64,000 nt of DNA from Deltaproteobacteria bacterium (lineage in GTDB: Bacteria; Myxococcota_A; UBA9160; SZUA-336), in the NCBI GenBank assembly GCA_016875225.1, contig VGRW01000006.1, positions 24,426 through 88,425 on the forward strand, given 5' to 3'. Below the pieces are notes generated by a model. It was given only the letters and a program-made list of their open reading frames with translations, made no database searches and was not told where the DNA came from. Position 1 is the stretch's first letter, and every line of letters starts with the position of its first letter. Position numbers and translations under genes: made by a program. Shown here piece after piece: positions 1 through 7,787 of the stretch.

Positions 1-360
1 CGGCCGATGCACCACGATCGCGACTTCGCCCAGAACCAGGGCGTGCGCGACATCTTCCTGAACACCCCCAACATGGTGGCGTGGTTCGAGCGCTACCTGA
101 CCGACTGGACCGGTCCGCTCGGCCGGCTCGGCCGCATGAAGTTCAAGATCAAGAAATCCGTGTGCCCCGGTGACACCATGGTGTTTCAAGGGCGCGTCGA
201 CGGCGTCGCGAGCGACGAGACCGGCTGTGTCTGGGCGAGCGTCTCGATCGATCTGACCGTGAAGGGGGACAGCATGATGAGCTGCAGCGCGCGCATCGCT
301 CTGCCCACGGACGCGTCCGACAACCCCTGGCGGCGGCGCGGGCGCGACTGGCGGCCGTAG
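1..360 (+). CDS. MaoC-like hotdog dehydratase, C-terminal part (5' end outside window)
   Basis: The frame is open from the first base, so the N-terminus lies outside the window; the ATG at 7 is probably internal. The visible residues (about 119) contain the DIFLNTPNM and YLTDW segments and the 'PGDTMVFQGRV' strand seen in the second half of MaoC-type (R)-enoyl-CoA hydratases or hydratase-like subunits. Such proteins hydrate 2-enoyl-CoA in beta-oxidation-like pathways. The gene ends about 30 bp before an acyl-CoA dehydrogenase and probably shares its operon. The substrate cannot be told; given the region, a steroid- or branched-chain-derived acyl-CoA is an inference. Confidence 0.7.
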   Translation, partial: RPMHHDRDFAQNQGVRDIFLNTPNMVAWFERYLTDWTGPLGRLGRMKFKIKKSVCPGDTMVFQGRVDGVASDETGCVWASVSIDLTVKGDSMMSCSARIALPTDASDNPWRRRGRDWRP

Positions 361-390
361 CAACGCGGCCGGGGCGAAGAGGGAGTGGCG

Positions 391-1524
391 ATGGATCTCG
401 ACTGGAGCGAAGAGCAGCAGATGCTTCGGGAGATGGTGCGCGGCGTCTGTCGCCACCACTCTCCGATCGCCGTGGTTCGCGCCTTGGAGGACGATCCGAT
501 CGGCTACCCGGCGGAGCTCTGGAAGAAGATGGGCGAGCTCGGGCTGATCGGGCTGCAGATCCCCGAATCATTTGGCGGCGGCGGGCAGACGCTGCTCGAG
601 AGCGCGGTCGTCTTCGAGGAGCTCGGCCGCGCGCTCGCGCCCGTGCCGCTGCTCGGCAGCGCCGTGCTCGGCGCGGGCGCGCTGCTGCGCGCGGGCGACG
701 AGGCGCAGAAGCAGAGCCTGCTGCCGGGCCTGGCCTCGGGCGCGAGCATCGTCGCACCCGCATGGCTCGAGCCCGAGCGCGGCTTCGGACCGGACGGCGT
801 GCAGCTCGAGGGGGCGCGCGTGGGCGACGAGTACAGGCTGCGCGGCACCAAGCTGCACGTGCCGTTCGCGCGCGCGGCCACGCAGCTTCTGGTCCTCGCG
901 CGCACGGGCCCGGCGCGAGACGCGATCGACCTCTTCCTGGTCGATCCGTCGCAATCCGGTGTCGGGCTCGCGCAGCAGCACAGCCTGGCCTCGGACACCC
1001 AGTACCGCGTCGAGCTCGACGGCGTGCGCGTGCCCGCGTCTTCGCGCGTCGGTGCGCCCGGCTCGGGCTGGGCGACCTGGAATCGAGTCATGCTCGACGC
1101 GATCGTGCTGCTCGCCGCGCAGGCGATGGGCGGTGCCGAGCGCGCGCTCGAGATCACCGCCGAGTACGCCAAGGAGCGCAAGCAGTTCGACAAGCCGCTC
1201 GGCGCGTTCCAGGCGATCGCGCACTACCTGGCCGACGCCGTGACCCGGATCGACGGTGGCAAGGCTCTGGTGTACGAGGCGGCCTGGGCGATCGCGACCG
1301 GACGGCCGAGCGAGCGGCTCGCGCCGATGGCGAAGCTCTTCGCCTGCCAGACCTACCGCGACGTGACCGCGACCATGGTGCAGATCTGGGGCGGCGTCGG
1401 ATTCATCGCGGAGTACGACATCCAGCTCTACTTCCGCCGCGCGAAGCAGCTGCAGCTCTCGTACTGGGACACGCGCTACCTCGAAGAACTCGTCGCGGCG
1501 TCCGCGCTGGACGGGGGACGGTGA
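391..1524 (+). CDS. Acyl-CoA dehydrogenase family protein
   Basis: 377 residues, the usual size of one acyl-CoA dehydrogenase subunit: N-terminal helical domain, beta barrel in the middle, and a C-terminal helical domain with AEYAKERKQFDKPLG and QIWGGVGF, typical FAD/partner-contact segments. I chose the ATG at 391 because a GAGGGAG Shine-Dalgarno sits just before it; a GTG at 385 is the alternative. Where many family members have the catalytic glutamate in an 'EGT' motif, this one reads 'WDT', so the base may lie elsewhere or the protein may be one subunit of a heteromeric enzyme. It overlaps the downstream tandem CaiB gene by 4 bp (GTGA), implying co-translation. Confidence 0.88.
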   Translation: MDLDWSEEQQMLREMVRGVCRHHSPIAVVRALEDDPIGYPAELWKKMGELGLIGLQIPESFGGGGQTLLESAVVFEELGRALAPVPLLGSAVLGAGALLRAGDEAQKQSLLPGLASGASIVAPAWLEPERGFGPDGVQLEGARVGDEYRLRGTKLHVPFARAATQLLVLARTGPARDAIDLFLVDPSQSGVGLAQQHSLASDTQYRVELDGVRVPASSRVGAPGSGWATWNRVMLDAIVLLAAQAMGGAERALEITAEYAKERKQFDKPLGAFQAIAHYLADAVTRIDGGKALVYEAAWAIATGRPSERLAPMAKLFACQTYRDVTATMVQIWGGVGFIAEYDIQLYFRRAKQLQLSYWDTRYLEELVAASALDGGR

Positions 1525-3968
1525 CGGTCGCGAAGTCGAGCGGCGCCCTGCACGGCAGGCGCGTGCTCGACCTCGCGGACGCGAGCGGGGCGTACTGCGG
1601 CAAGCTTCTCGCCGACCTGGGCGCCGACGTGATCAAGGTCGAGCCGCCCGACGGCGATCCCTCGCGGCGGCACCCGCCGTTCCGCGCTCGCGTCGCCCAT
1701 CCCGACGCGAGCCTGTTCTTCCTGTACATGAACACGAGCAAGCGCGGCGTCGTGCTCGACCTCGCGGAGGCGCGCGATCGCGAGCGCCTGCTCGAGCTCG
1801 CGCGCGGCTCGGATCTCCTGATCGAGGCCTTCCCGCCCGGGCAACTCGACGCGCTCGGCCTCGGCTACGCTGCCCTGTGTCGCGCGAATCCGAGGCTCGT
1901 GCTCACCTCGATCACGGGCTTCGGCCAGACGGGGCCGCGCCGCGGCTGGAAGTCCTCGGACCTGGTCGCGACCGCGCTCGGCGGCGCGGCCGGCGTGATC
2001 GGCGAGGCCGAGGACCCGCCGGTGCGGCTCGCCGGCGAGCAGGCGCACGTGTCGGCGTCGCTGGTCGCCGCGGCGAGCAGCCTGATCGCGCTCCACCAGC
2101 GCGACCGGACCGGGCAGGGCCGGCACGTCGACGTCTCGATCCAGGAGGCGGTGCTCTCGCTCAGTCACATCACCGGGGTCGGCAAGTACCTCGACGACGG
2201 AATCGTGCCGCGCAGGCGCGGCGCGGGGCTGTTCGCATCGGTCCCGTCCGGCACGTATCGGTGTCGCGACGGGCTCGTCTACCTGATGATCAACCGCCCC
2301 GCGCACTGGCAGGCGCTGGCGCGCTGGGTCCACGAGGTGACCGGCAACGAGGAGGTGCTCGCGCCGATCTTCGACGGGCCGTCGTCCAATCGCATCGAGT
2401 ACCGCGAGCTGCTCGACCTGTTCATCGCCGAGCTGACCGAGCGCTTCACGGTGCAGGAGGTCTACCGCGAGGGTCAGCGCCGCCACATCGCGTTCACTCC
2501 GGTGAACGGCGCCGCGGCGCTGATCGAAGACCCGCAGCTCGAAGCGCGCGGATTCTTCGCCGAGCTCGCGCACCCCGTGGCGGGGGCGATGCGCATGCCC
2601 GGCGCTCCGTACCGGCTCTCGCGCACGCCCTGGCGGATGACTCGGCCGGCGCCGCGTCCGGGCGAGCACCAGACCGAGATCCTCGGCGGCGAGCCGCCGC
2701 TGCGTGCGCGCACGTACGCCGCTGCCGCGGAATCGGGCGCGGAGCTCGAGGGCCTGCGCGTGCTCGAGTTCAGCTCCGCGATGGCCGGGCCGTGGATCGG
2801 CCGCTTCATGGCGCACTGCGGGGCCGAGGTGATCCGCGTCGAGTCGCGAAAGCGCCCCGACGTGGTGCGCCTGTACGTTCCGCCGCGCGCGCCCGAGCTC
2901 GGCACCCAGCCGCAGCTCTCGCCGTGGTTCACCGACTGGAACGCGGGCAAGCGCTTCGTCGCGCTCGATCTCGCGAATCCGCTCGGCGCAGAGCTGGCCC
3001 GACGACTGGCCGCCGCCTGCGGCGTGGTGATCGAGAACCAGCGCGCCGGCGTGATGGAGAAGCTGGGACTCGGCTACCGCGAGCTCGCACGCGCCCGCCC
3101 CGACCTGGTCATGCTCTCGAGCTCGGGCTTCGGCGACACCGGCCCGTGTCGCAGCTACGTCACCTGGGGCCCGAACATCGAGGCGCTCTCCGGCCTCGCG
3201 GAGCTCTCCGGCTTTGCCGGCCGCTCCTGCACCATGACCCAGTACGCCTACCCCGACGGCCTCTCCGCGCTTCACGGCCTGGTCGCGCTGATGGCCGCGC
3301 TCGATCACCGCGCGCGAACGGGCGAGGGCCAGCACATCGACCTGTCTCAGCTCGAGGCGACCGTTGCCTCGATCGGCCACGCGCTGCTCGAGCAGCTCGC
3401 CGACGGAGTCACGCCCGCACGGCGCGGCAACCGCTCGACCTGGGCCGCCCCGCACGACTGCTATCCCTGCCGCGGCGAAGACCGGTGGTGCGCGATCGCG
3501 GTGACGAGCGACGCGGAGTGGGCCGCGCTCTGCCGCGCGATCGGCCGTCCCGACTGGGCCGCGGATTCGCGCCTGGCGCACGCGGCGGGCCGCCTCGCGC
3601 ACGCCGACGAGCTCGACGCCGGCATCTCGGCCTGGACCCGCGAGCGCGACGACATTCAAGTGATGGATCTGCTGCAGCGCGCCGGAGTTCCCGCCGGCGC
3701 GGTGCAGGACACCCGCGACCAGCACGAGCGCGACCCCCACCTGGCCGCACGCGGATTCTTCGAGGAGCTCGAGCACTACAAGAAGGGAAGGGTGACCGCG
3801 ACCGGAATCCCGCTCGGCCTGGGCCCGCGAACCCGCCCGCGTCTCCCCGCCGGCGCCGCCCTGGGCCAGGACAACACGTACGTGTTCCGCGAAATCCTCG
3901 GCCTGTCGGCCGACGAGTTCCGCGAGCACGTCGAGGCCGGCGCGATCGAGATGTCCGACGCCGAGTGA
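1521..3968 (+). CDS. Tandem (two-domain) CaiB/BaiF family CoA-transferase or racemase
   Basis: 815 residues from a GTG start that overlaps the dehydrogenase stop; a single CaiB/BaiF (family III CoA-transferase) protein is about 400. Two complete units are visible: residues ~10-390 and ~405-800, each starting with a 'G(L/R)RVL(D/E)' strand followed by a 'G(A)(D/E)VI(K/R)VE' strand. Both halves keep the catalytic-aspartate region, 'HVDVSIQEA' in the first and 'HIDLSQLEA' in the second. The family moves CoA between acids or epimerises alpha-methyl acyl-CoA. A single-chain double domain would mimic the usual interlocked dimer. Substrate unknown. A second tandem member lies at 24697-26898. Confidence 0.88.
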   Translation: MTVAKSSGALHGRRVLDLADASGAYCGKLLADLGADVIKVEPPDGDPSRRHPPFRARVAHPDASLFFLYMNTSKRGVVLDLAEARDRERLLELARGSDLLIEAFPPGQLDALGLGYAALCRANPRLVLTSITGFGQTGPRRGWKSSDLVATALGGAAGVIGEAEDPPVRLAGEQAHVSASLVAAASSLIALHQRDRTGQGRHVDVSIQEAVLSLSHITGVGKYLDDGIVPRRRGAGLFASVPSGTYRCRDGLVYLMINRPAHWQALARWVHEVTGNEEVLAPIFDGPSSNRIEYRELLDLFIAELTERFTVQEVYREGQRRHIAFTPVNGAAALIEDPQLEARGFFAELAHPVAGAMRMPGAPYRLSRTPWRMTRPAPRPGEHQTEILGGEPPLRARTYAAAAESGAELEGLRVLEFSSAMAGPWIGRFMAHCGAEVIRVESRKRPDVVRLYVPPRAPELGTQPQLSPWFTDWNAGKRFVALDLANPLGAELARRLAAACGVVIENQRAGVMEKLGLGYRELARARPDLVMLSSSGFGDTGPCRSYVTWGPNIEALSGLAELSGFAGRSCTMTQYAYPDGLSALHGLVALMAALDHRARTGEGQHIDLSQLEATVASIGHALLEQLADGVTPARRGNRSTWAAPHDCYPCRGEDRWCAIAVTSDAEWAALCRAIGRPDWAADSRLAHAAGRLAHADELDAGISAWTRERDDIQVMDLLQRAGVPAGAVQDTRDQHERDPHLAARGFFEELEHYKKGRVTATGIPLGLGPRTRPRLPAGAALGQDNTYVFREILGLSADEFREHVEAGAIEMSDAE

Positions 3969-3997
3969 CTCAGGCGCCGAGGAAGTCGGGCCGCTCG

Positions 3998-4795
3998 CTA
4001 CGACCAGGTCGCGGTGGTGCCGCCATCGACCACGAGGATGGCGCCGTTGACGTAGCTCGCCTCCTCGGAGGCGAGGAACAGGCAGGCGCTCGCGATCTCG
4101 TCCGGCCGCGCGACGCGCCCGAGCGGCGAGACCATGAAGCGCGTGGCGTCGGCGAGGTGCGGGTCGCCGGCCGCGCTCAGTCGGTGGCGGATCATCTTGG
4201 TCTCGATGCTGCCCGGCGCGACACAGTTGGTGCGCACGCCCTTGGGACCGTAGGCGACCGCCATCGAGCGGGTCAGGTTCACCATTCCGCCCTTGGCGGC
4301 GCTGTAGGCATGGGCGTCGGCCATGCCCATGACGCCGCCGATGCTCGCGACGTTCACGACCGCCCCGCCGCCGGCCGCGAAAATGTGCGGCAGCGCGTGG
4401 CGGCACACGTTGTAGACCGAGCTCAGGTTGATGGCGATCACGTCCTGCCAGCTGGCGGGCGGCGTCGACGCGAGGTCGGCCATGGCGCCGGGGTGGGTGA
4501 GCTCGTAGTCGTAGCCGACGCCCGCGTTGTTGACGACGATGTCGAGCCCGCCGAGCCGCTCGACGATCGCGGCGACCAGGCGGCCGCAGTCCCCGTCGCT
4601 CGAGACGTCCGCCGCGACGGCCAGACCCTCGCCCCCCGCGGCGCGGACGGCCGCGATCGTCTCCTCGACCCGTGCCGCGTTCCTGCCACACGCGGCGACC
4701 CGCGCGCCCTCGCGCGCGAACATCTCGACCGCGGCCCGTCCCACTCCACTGCCGCCGCCCGTGACGAGGGCGACTTTTCCTGCAAGGCGTCGCAT
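3998..4795 (-). CDS. SDR-family NAD(P)-dependent oxidoreductase
   Basis: 265 residues, classical short-chain dehydrogenase: TGGGSGVG nucleotide-binding motif near residue 13, NNAG, a catalytic serine region (VNVASIGG), YSAAK with the catalytic Tyr and Lys, and a C-terminal 'VDGG' segment. These enzymes oxidise or reduce alcohols and ketones with NAD(P). It is convergent with the tandem CaiB gene and is followed upstream by a degraded region, so it stands alone. The substrate is not predictable from the sequence; a hydroxyacyl-CoA or hydroxysteroid is plausible from the neighbourhood. Confidence 0.85.
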   Translation of the reverse strand: MRRLAGKVALVTGGGSGVGRAAVEMFAREGARVAACGRNAARVEETIAAVRAAGGEGLAVAADVSSDGDCGRLVAAIVERLGGLDIVVNNAGVGYDYELTHPGAMADLASTPPASWQDVIAINLSSVYNVCRHALPHIFAAGGGAVVNVASIGGVMGMADAHAYSAAKGGMVNLTRSMAVAYGPKGVRTNCVAPGSIETKMIRHRLSAAGDPHLADATRFMVSPLGRVARPDEIASACLFLASEEASYVNGAILVVDGGTTATWS

Positions 4796-4893
4796 AGGGC
4801 GGCGGAGTATAGAGGAACGCGCCCCCCATCAGCGTCTTCGCGTTCGAGCGCTTCCAGCAGCTGCGACATTCAACCGGAATTCTCGGATCTCGG

Positions 4894-5165
4894 TCACCGC
4901 CGCTCGCGCGTCCGCTCCCGCAGGATGACGAAGGCCATGCCGACCTCGCCGGGGCGCTCGTCGGGGATGCCGATCACGGCGCCTGGCCGACGCCGGGCAG
5001 GCCGAGCGGCGCGCTCTCGATCGCGGCGGAGTAGTAGTTGAAGCCGCCGACGATGAACATGTCCTTGATCCGGTCGCTGATGCTCATGTAGCCGCGCCCG
5101 TCCATACTGCCGACGTCGCTAGCGTGGAGCCTTGTAGCCGCGCACCACGATCTCGCCGGGGGAGG
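4894..5165 (-). pseudogene. Decayed partial copy of fadD3 (3' end of acyl-CoA synthetase)
   Basis: On the minus strand this segment is clearly similar to the C-terminal coding part of the intact synthetase at 7788-9425, matching about 7790-8260 of that gene. Two blocks are missing relative to it: about 135 bp near 4923 and about 62 bp near 5131. Smaller indels and substitutions also destroy the frame; for example the intact 'GGCGGCCTGGGCGACG' is shortened and a stop-like TAG appears in several frames. No open frame spans it. It lies in the same orientation as the intact gene about 3 kb away, so it reads as a dead duplicate. Confidence 0.8.
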
Positions 5166-5314
5166 CGCACGGGACCTTGGTGCCTGAATCCGGGGTGGTT
5201 CGACAAGGCGAGGGGCTTCTCTCGCGAGAAGCGGGTCGATTCACGAGGAAGGCAGGGCACGCCACGCTCCGACGAGCTGTGCGGGGGCGTCCGCACGCCT
5301 CGTTCCGTTCATCC

Positions 5315-5350
5315 ACCTCAAATCAGGGCAAGATCAACCCGTATTGAGGT
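5315..5350. promoter_or_regulatory. Candidate operator: 7-bp inverted repeat before the winged-helix gene
   Basis: ACCTCAA at 5315-5321 is perfectly complementary to TTGAGGT at 5344-5350, with GGG and ACCC tracts inside that extend the symmetry weakly. It lies about 15 bp before the GTG start of the winged-helix gene, where an autoregulatory operator would sit. Function is inferred from position only. Confidence 0.3.
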
Positions 5351-5365
5351 AGGTGCAGGATTCAG

Positions 5366-5695
5366 GTGCTCGAAGGTCTGGTCGGCAATGCGACGGTCGA
5401 GAAGGCGCTCCTGTATCTCGATCAGTTCGAGCAGGGATACCCGAGCGAGATCGCGCGCGCGTTCGACCTTCCCGTAGCAATGGTGCAGCGCCAGCTCGAT
5501 CGGCTCGAGCGCGGCCGGATCGTGGTGAGCCGGTTGCGCGGGCGAACTCGTCTCTTCGAGTGGAATCCAGCATTCCCCTTTCGGGACGAGCTGCGCGCAC
5601 TCCTACGAAAGGCCCTCCGGGCCCTGCCTGCGAGGGAGCGCAAGCGATTCCTGCCGGAGCGGCGTCGCCCGTGGCCGACGGGGAAGCGGATGTGA
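5366..5695 (+). CDS. Winged-helix (ArsR-like) DNA-binding protein
   Basis: 109 residues from a GTG start with a GCAGGA stretch 5-6 bp upstream. Residues ~12-65 read as a winged helix: helix 'EKALLYLDQF', recognition segment 'YPSEIARAFDLP' and 'VQRQLDRLERGRIV', then a wing 'GRTRLFEWNP'. The C-terminus is basic (RKALRALPARERKRFL). Proteins of this type often precede a nucleotidyltransferase-like gene and may be the regulatory or antitoxin partner. Its stop overlaps the start of such a gene here (GTGA), but that partner is broken, so this gene may be a remnant that survived. Base composition is a little less GC-biased than its neighbours. Confidence 0.6.
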   Translation: MLEGLVGNATVEKALLYLDQFEQGYPSEIARAFDLPVAMVQRQLDRLERGRIVVSRLRGRTRLFEWNPAFPFRDELRALLRKALRALPARERKRFLPERRRPWPTGKRM

Positions 5696-5970
5696 GCTCG
5701 ATCGGCCCGAGGACCTCGACCGAGGACTTAGCAGGGCTGGTCTGCGGGACGCTGGAGAGACACGGTGTCGAGGTTGTGCTCTCGGGCGGGGCCGTCGTCT
5801 CGATCTAGTCGGAGAACGCTTACCCGTCGCACGATCTGGACTTCATTCCGGTGGGCCTGTCCGGCAAGGTCGCGGATGCGGTGAAGCTCTTCTGCACGAA
5901 CTCGGCGTCTCGGCGTCGGGGTTCGCGGCCTGTGTGTACGAGAGAAGGGCCCAGCCTAATCGCCGCGGAG
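5692..5970 (+). pseudogene. Nucleotidyltransferase-like protein, broken by a stop and a frameshift
   Basis: A GTG at 5692 overlaps the stop of the winged-helix gene. The reading gives 'GVEVVLSGGAVVSI', then an in-frame TAG at 5806-5808, then 'SENAYPSHDLDFIPVGL'. The GGA...DLDF pattern is the GS/DxD-type core of small nucleotidyltransferase-fold proteins (DUF6036-like), where a tyrosine codon is expected at the stop. After 'DAVKL' the frame shifts: the better continuation 'LLHELGVSASGF' lies in another frame. Beyond about 5970 no continuation is recognisable. I read it as the inactivated partner of the upstream gene, perhaps once a toxin-antitoxin-like pair. Confidence 0.6.
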
Positions 5971-6168
5971 CGCACGCGGCTGATCGAGGCAGGCGCCTGC
6001 GGCGCGCCCGCATATCTGCTCGACTCCGAGGTCCTGCAGGGCCGCCAGCACCTGCCGCTGATCGCGCTGCTCCCGCGTCCGCAGATTTCGCGCGTGCGCT
6101 CCGAAGGGACTGATGTCGACACACGCGCCCCAGCAAAGCCCGCGCCGGGCCGACGCGCCGGTCGAGGT
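5971..6168. other. Unassigned degraded segment
   Basis: Between the broken nucleotidyltransferase remnant and the lipoprotein gene no reading frame looks protein-like on either strand. It may hold the decayed 3' end of the pseudogene. I see no hairpin, repeat or RNA gene here. Confidence 0.4.
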
Positions 6169-7506
6169 TCAATCCTCAGCGTGCTCCCCCTGCAACGTCG
6201 CAAGGGCGTCGCGCGATTCGAGCAACGCCTTCTGTGCATCGACAATCGCCTTCTCGGCTTCGATCTCGGCCGTCTCCTGACTCGAGTGGTCGATCTTGAG
6301 CTGGAACATCTCGGCGGGGACGGAGATCAGCTCCTTCGCGACGCGACCCGGAAACCGCGCCAGCTCAAGGAACTGACTTGGCTGCTCCGACTCGACGAAC
6401 GTCAGCATGCCCTGGTCGAACTTCATCGATTGTTTGTTCGTCACCAGCCACGGGTCGGGTACCGGCAACAAGTCGATCGGGGCGCCGTTCGGGAGAGCGA
6501 CGCGGGTCTCGTGAAGGAGTGAGCCGTCCGCTCTGAGGATCGAGAGTCCGTACGGAATCGGGCGGCGGTAGTAGAGACCGTCGGAGCTGTCGATGCGGCA
6601 CCCCCCCAGCCACCTGACGATGGTTCCTCGCACGCCGCCGAAGCATTTCTGCTGAGGTGGCTCGAGCTCCTTCGAAGGACTAGCCGACAATTTGACATCG
6701 AGATCCACGCCCCAGGTGTCGAGCACCTGGTTCAGCGTCGCCAGATCCGAACGCTTGGGATCCGGGTCGAATATGTGCTCCTTGCGAAATGGCACGCAGG
6801 CGGGCTTCTTGTCGTCGGGCATTGTCTCCCGCGAGAGCGTCGCCAGGGTCGTTCCCGCCTTCGCAACGAGCGCCGCGGAGCGGACGACCTCCACGACGAT
6901 GTCGGCGCTACGGTCGGTGAGGACGACGTCCGCACTGCTGAGCAGGCCCGCCGGTGTAGTGGCGATCGTCCACTTGTCGTCGCGTGATGCCGAATGCCCG
7001 AGCTGCGCGACGTAGCGAAGGCTTGGGTCTGGCTCAGGCGGGAGGACCGCGAGTGCGATCGCATCCGCGCAGTCAGTGCTCTTGTCCTCGGCCATCTTCT
7101 GTTCGAGCTGCTTGATCTCCAGCGCCTTGTTGTCGATCGCGGCCTTCTGGACCGTCAGCGCGGTCGACGCTTCCTCGACGCGGGCGTCGACCGCCTTGAC
7201 CGCTTCCACGGCCCTCGGCCCAGGCGCGAGCTTGAGCCGCTCGCGCAGCTTCTGCAGATCGACAATAACCTTGTCGACCGTCTCCAAGGCCTTCTCTGCC
7301 GCTGTCTTCTCGGCCTTCAGGTTCGCGAGGTACTGCACCCGCTGGGTCTTGTCCGTGCGCGTGACCGTGAGCTTGAGGAGCTGCCGGGGCAGGAAGTAGG
7401 AGACTCCCGCTCCCGGTTCACCGGGCGACAGACGCGACTCGAGTGGCGTGGCACAGGACACCAGGCAGAGGCACAACAAGGACTTCGTTAGCTTCTGAGT
7501 CATCAC
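6169..7506 (-). CDS. Orphan outer-envelope lipoprotein with coiled coil, unknown function
   Basis: 445 residues starting at ATG 7506. The N-terminus 'MTQKLTKSLLCLCLVSC' is a lipoprotein signal with a lipobox ending at the cysteine near residue 18, so the protein is probably lipid-anchored. A 'GVSYFLPRQLLKLTV' segment follows, then a long helical, Lys/Glu/Ala-rich stretch at ~50-145 that looks like a coiled coil, a mixed alpha/beta domain at ~150-400, and a second short helical heptad-like tail rich in Glu and Ala at ~405-440. I recognise no family with confidence; similarity to DUF4831-type 'YFLPR' proteins is only a thought. It is isolated inside a decayed region and is less GC-extreme than its surroundings, which suggests acquisition. 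Confidence 0.7.
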   Translation of the reverse strand: MMTQKLTKSLLCLCLVSCATPLESRLSPGEPGAGVSYFLPRQLLKLTVTRTDKTQRVQYLANLKAEKTAAEKALETVDKVIVDLQKLRERLKLAPGPRAVEAVKAVDARVEEASTALTVQKAAIDNKALEIKQLEQKMAEDKSTDCADAIALAVLPPEPDPSLRYVAQLGHSASRDDKWTIATTPAGLLSSADVVLTDRSADIVVEVVRSAALVAKAGTTLATLSRETMPDDKKPACVPFRKEHIFDPDPKRSDLATLNQVLDTWGVDLDVKLSASPSKELEPPQQKCFGGVRGTIVRWLGGCRIDSSDGLYYRRPIPYGLSILRADGSLLHETRVALPNGAPIDLLPVPDPWLVTNKQSMKFDQGMLTFVESEQPSQFLELARFPGRVAKELISVPAEMFQLKIDHSSQETAEIEAEKAIVDAQKALLESRDALATLQGEHAED

Positions 7507-7787
7507 TTCTCCTGAGTCGATACGGCGCCGACCTTAGTGCAATCGCCGTACCTTGAGCGGGAGCGGGTTTCACGGACTCCTGAGCTGCTCGGGGCACGAA
7601 TGCGTCCAATGCGCCGGACGCGAGAATCCGGTCTATTGGACGGACGCGGTCACCGAACGCGCGGCTGAATCGCCGCGGATTCGCCGGAGGCTCGTCTAGA
7701 CGAGTCCATGACGCCGTAGCCGAGTGTGGTTTCGCCTGCCGCATGGGTCTTCGGCTGACCTGAGTCGCGTGGGCGTCTCGGCTTGAT
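7507..7787. other. Intergenic gap with nothing recognised
   Basis: The 281 bp between the lipoprotein start and the fadD3 stop hold no supported gene. The lipoprotein promoter must lie near 7507-7600, but no clear -35/-10 pair is visible. Confidence 0.4.

Noticed and set aside
1476..4829. Long minus-strand open frame spanning the tandem CaiB and SDR genes
   Set aside because: Composition is arginine- and glycine-rich with no domain; it is an antisense by-product of very high GC content. The same holds for many other overlapping frames.
5217..5232. Short palindrome TCTCGCGAGA near 5222
   Set aside because: Only five base pairs per arm, in noncoding sequence with chance level of GC-rich dyads; no gene or terminator fits it.
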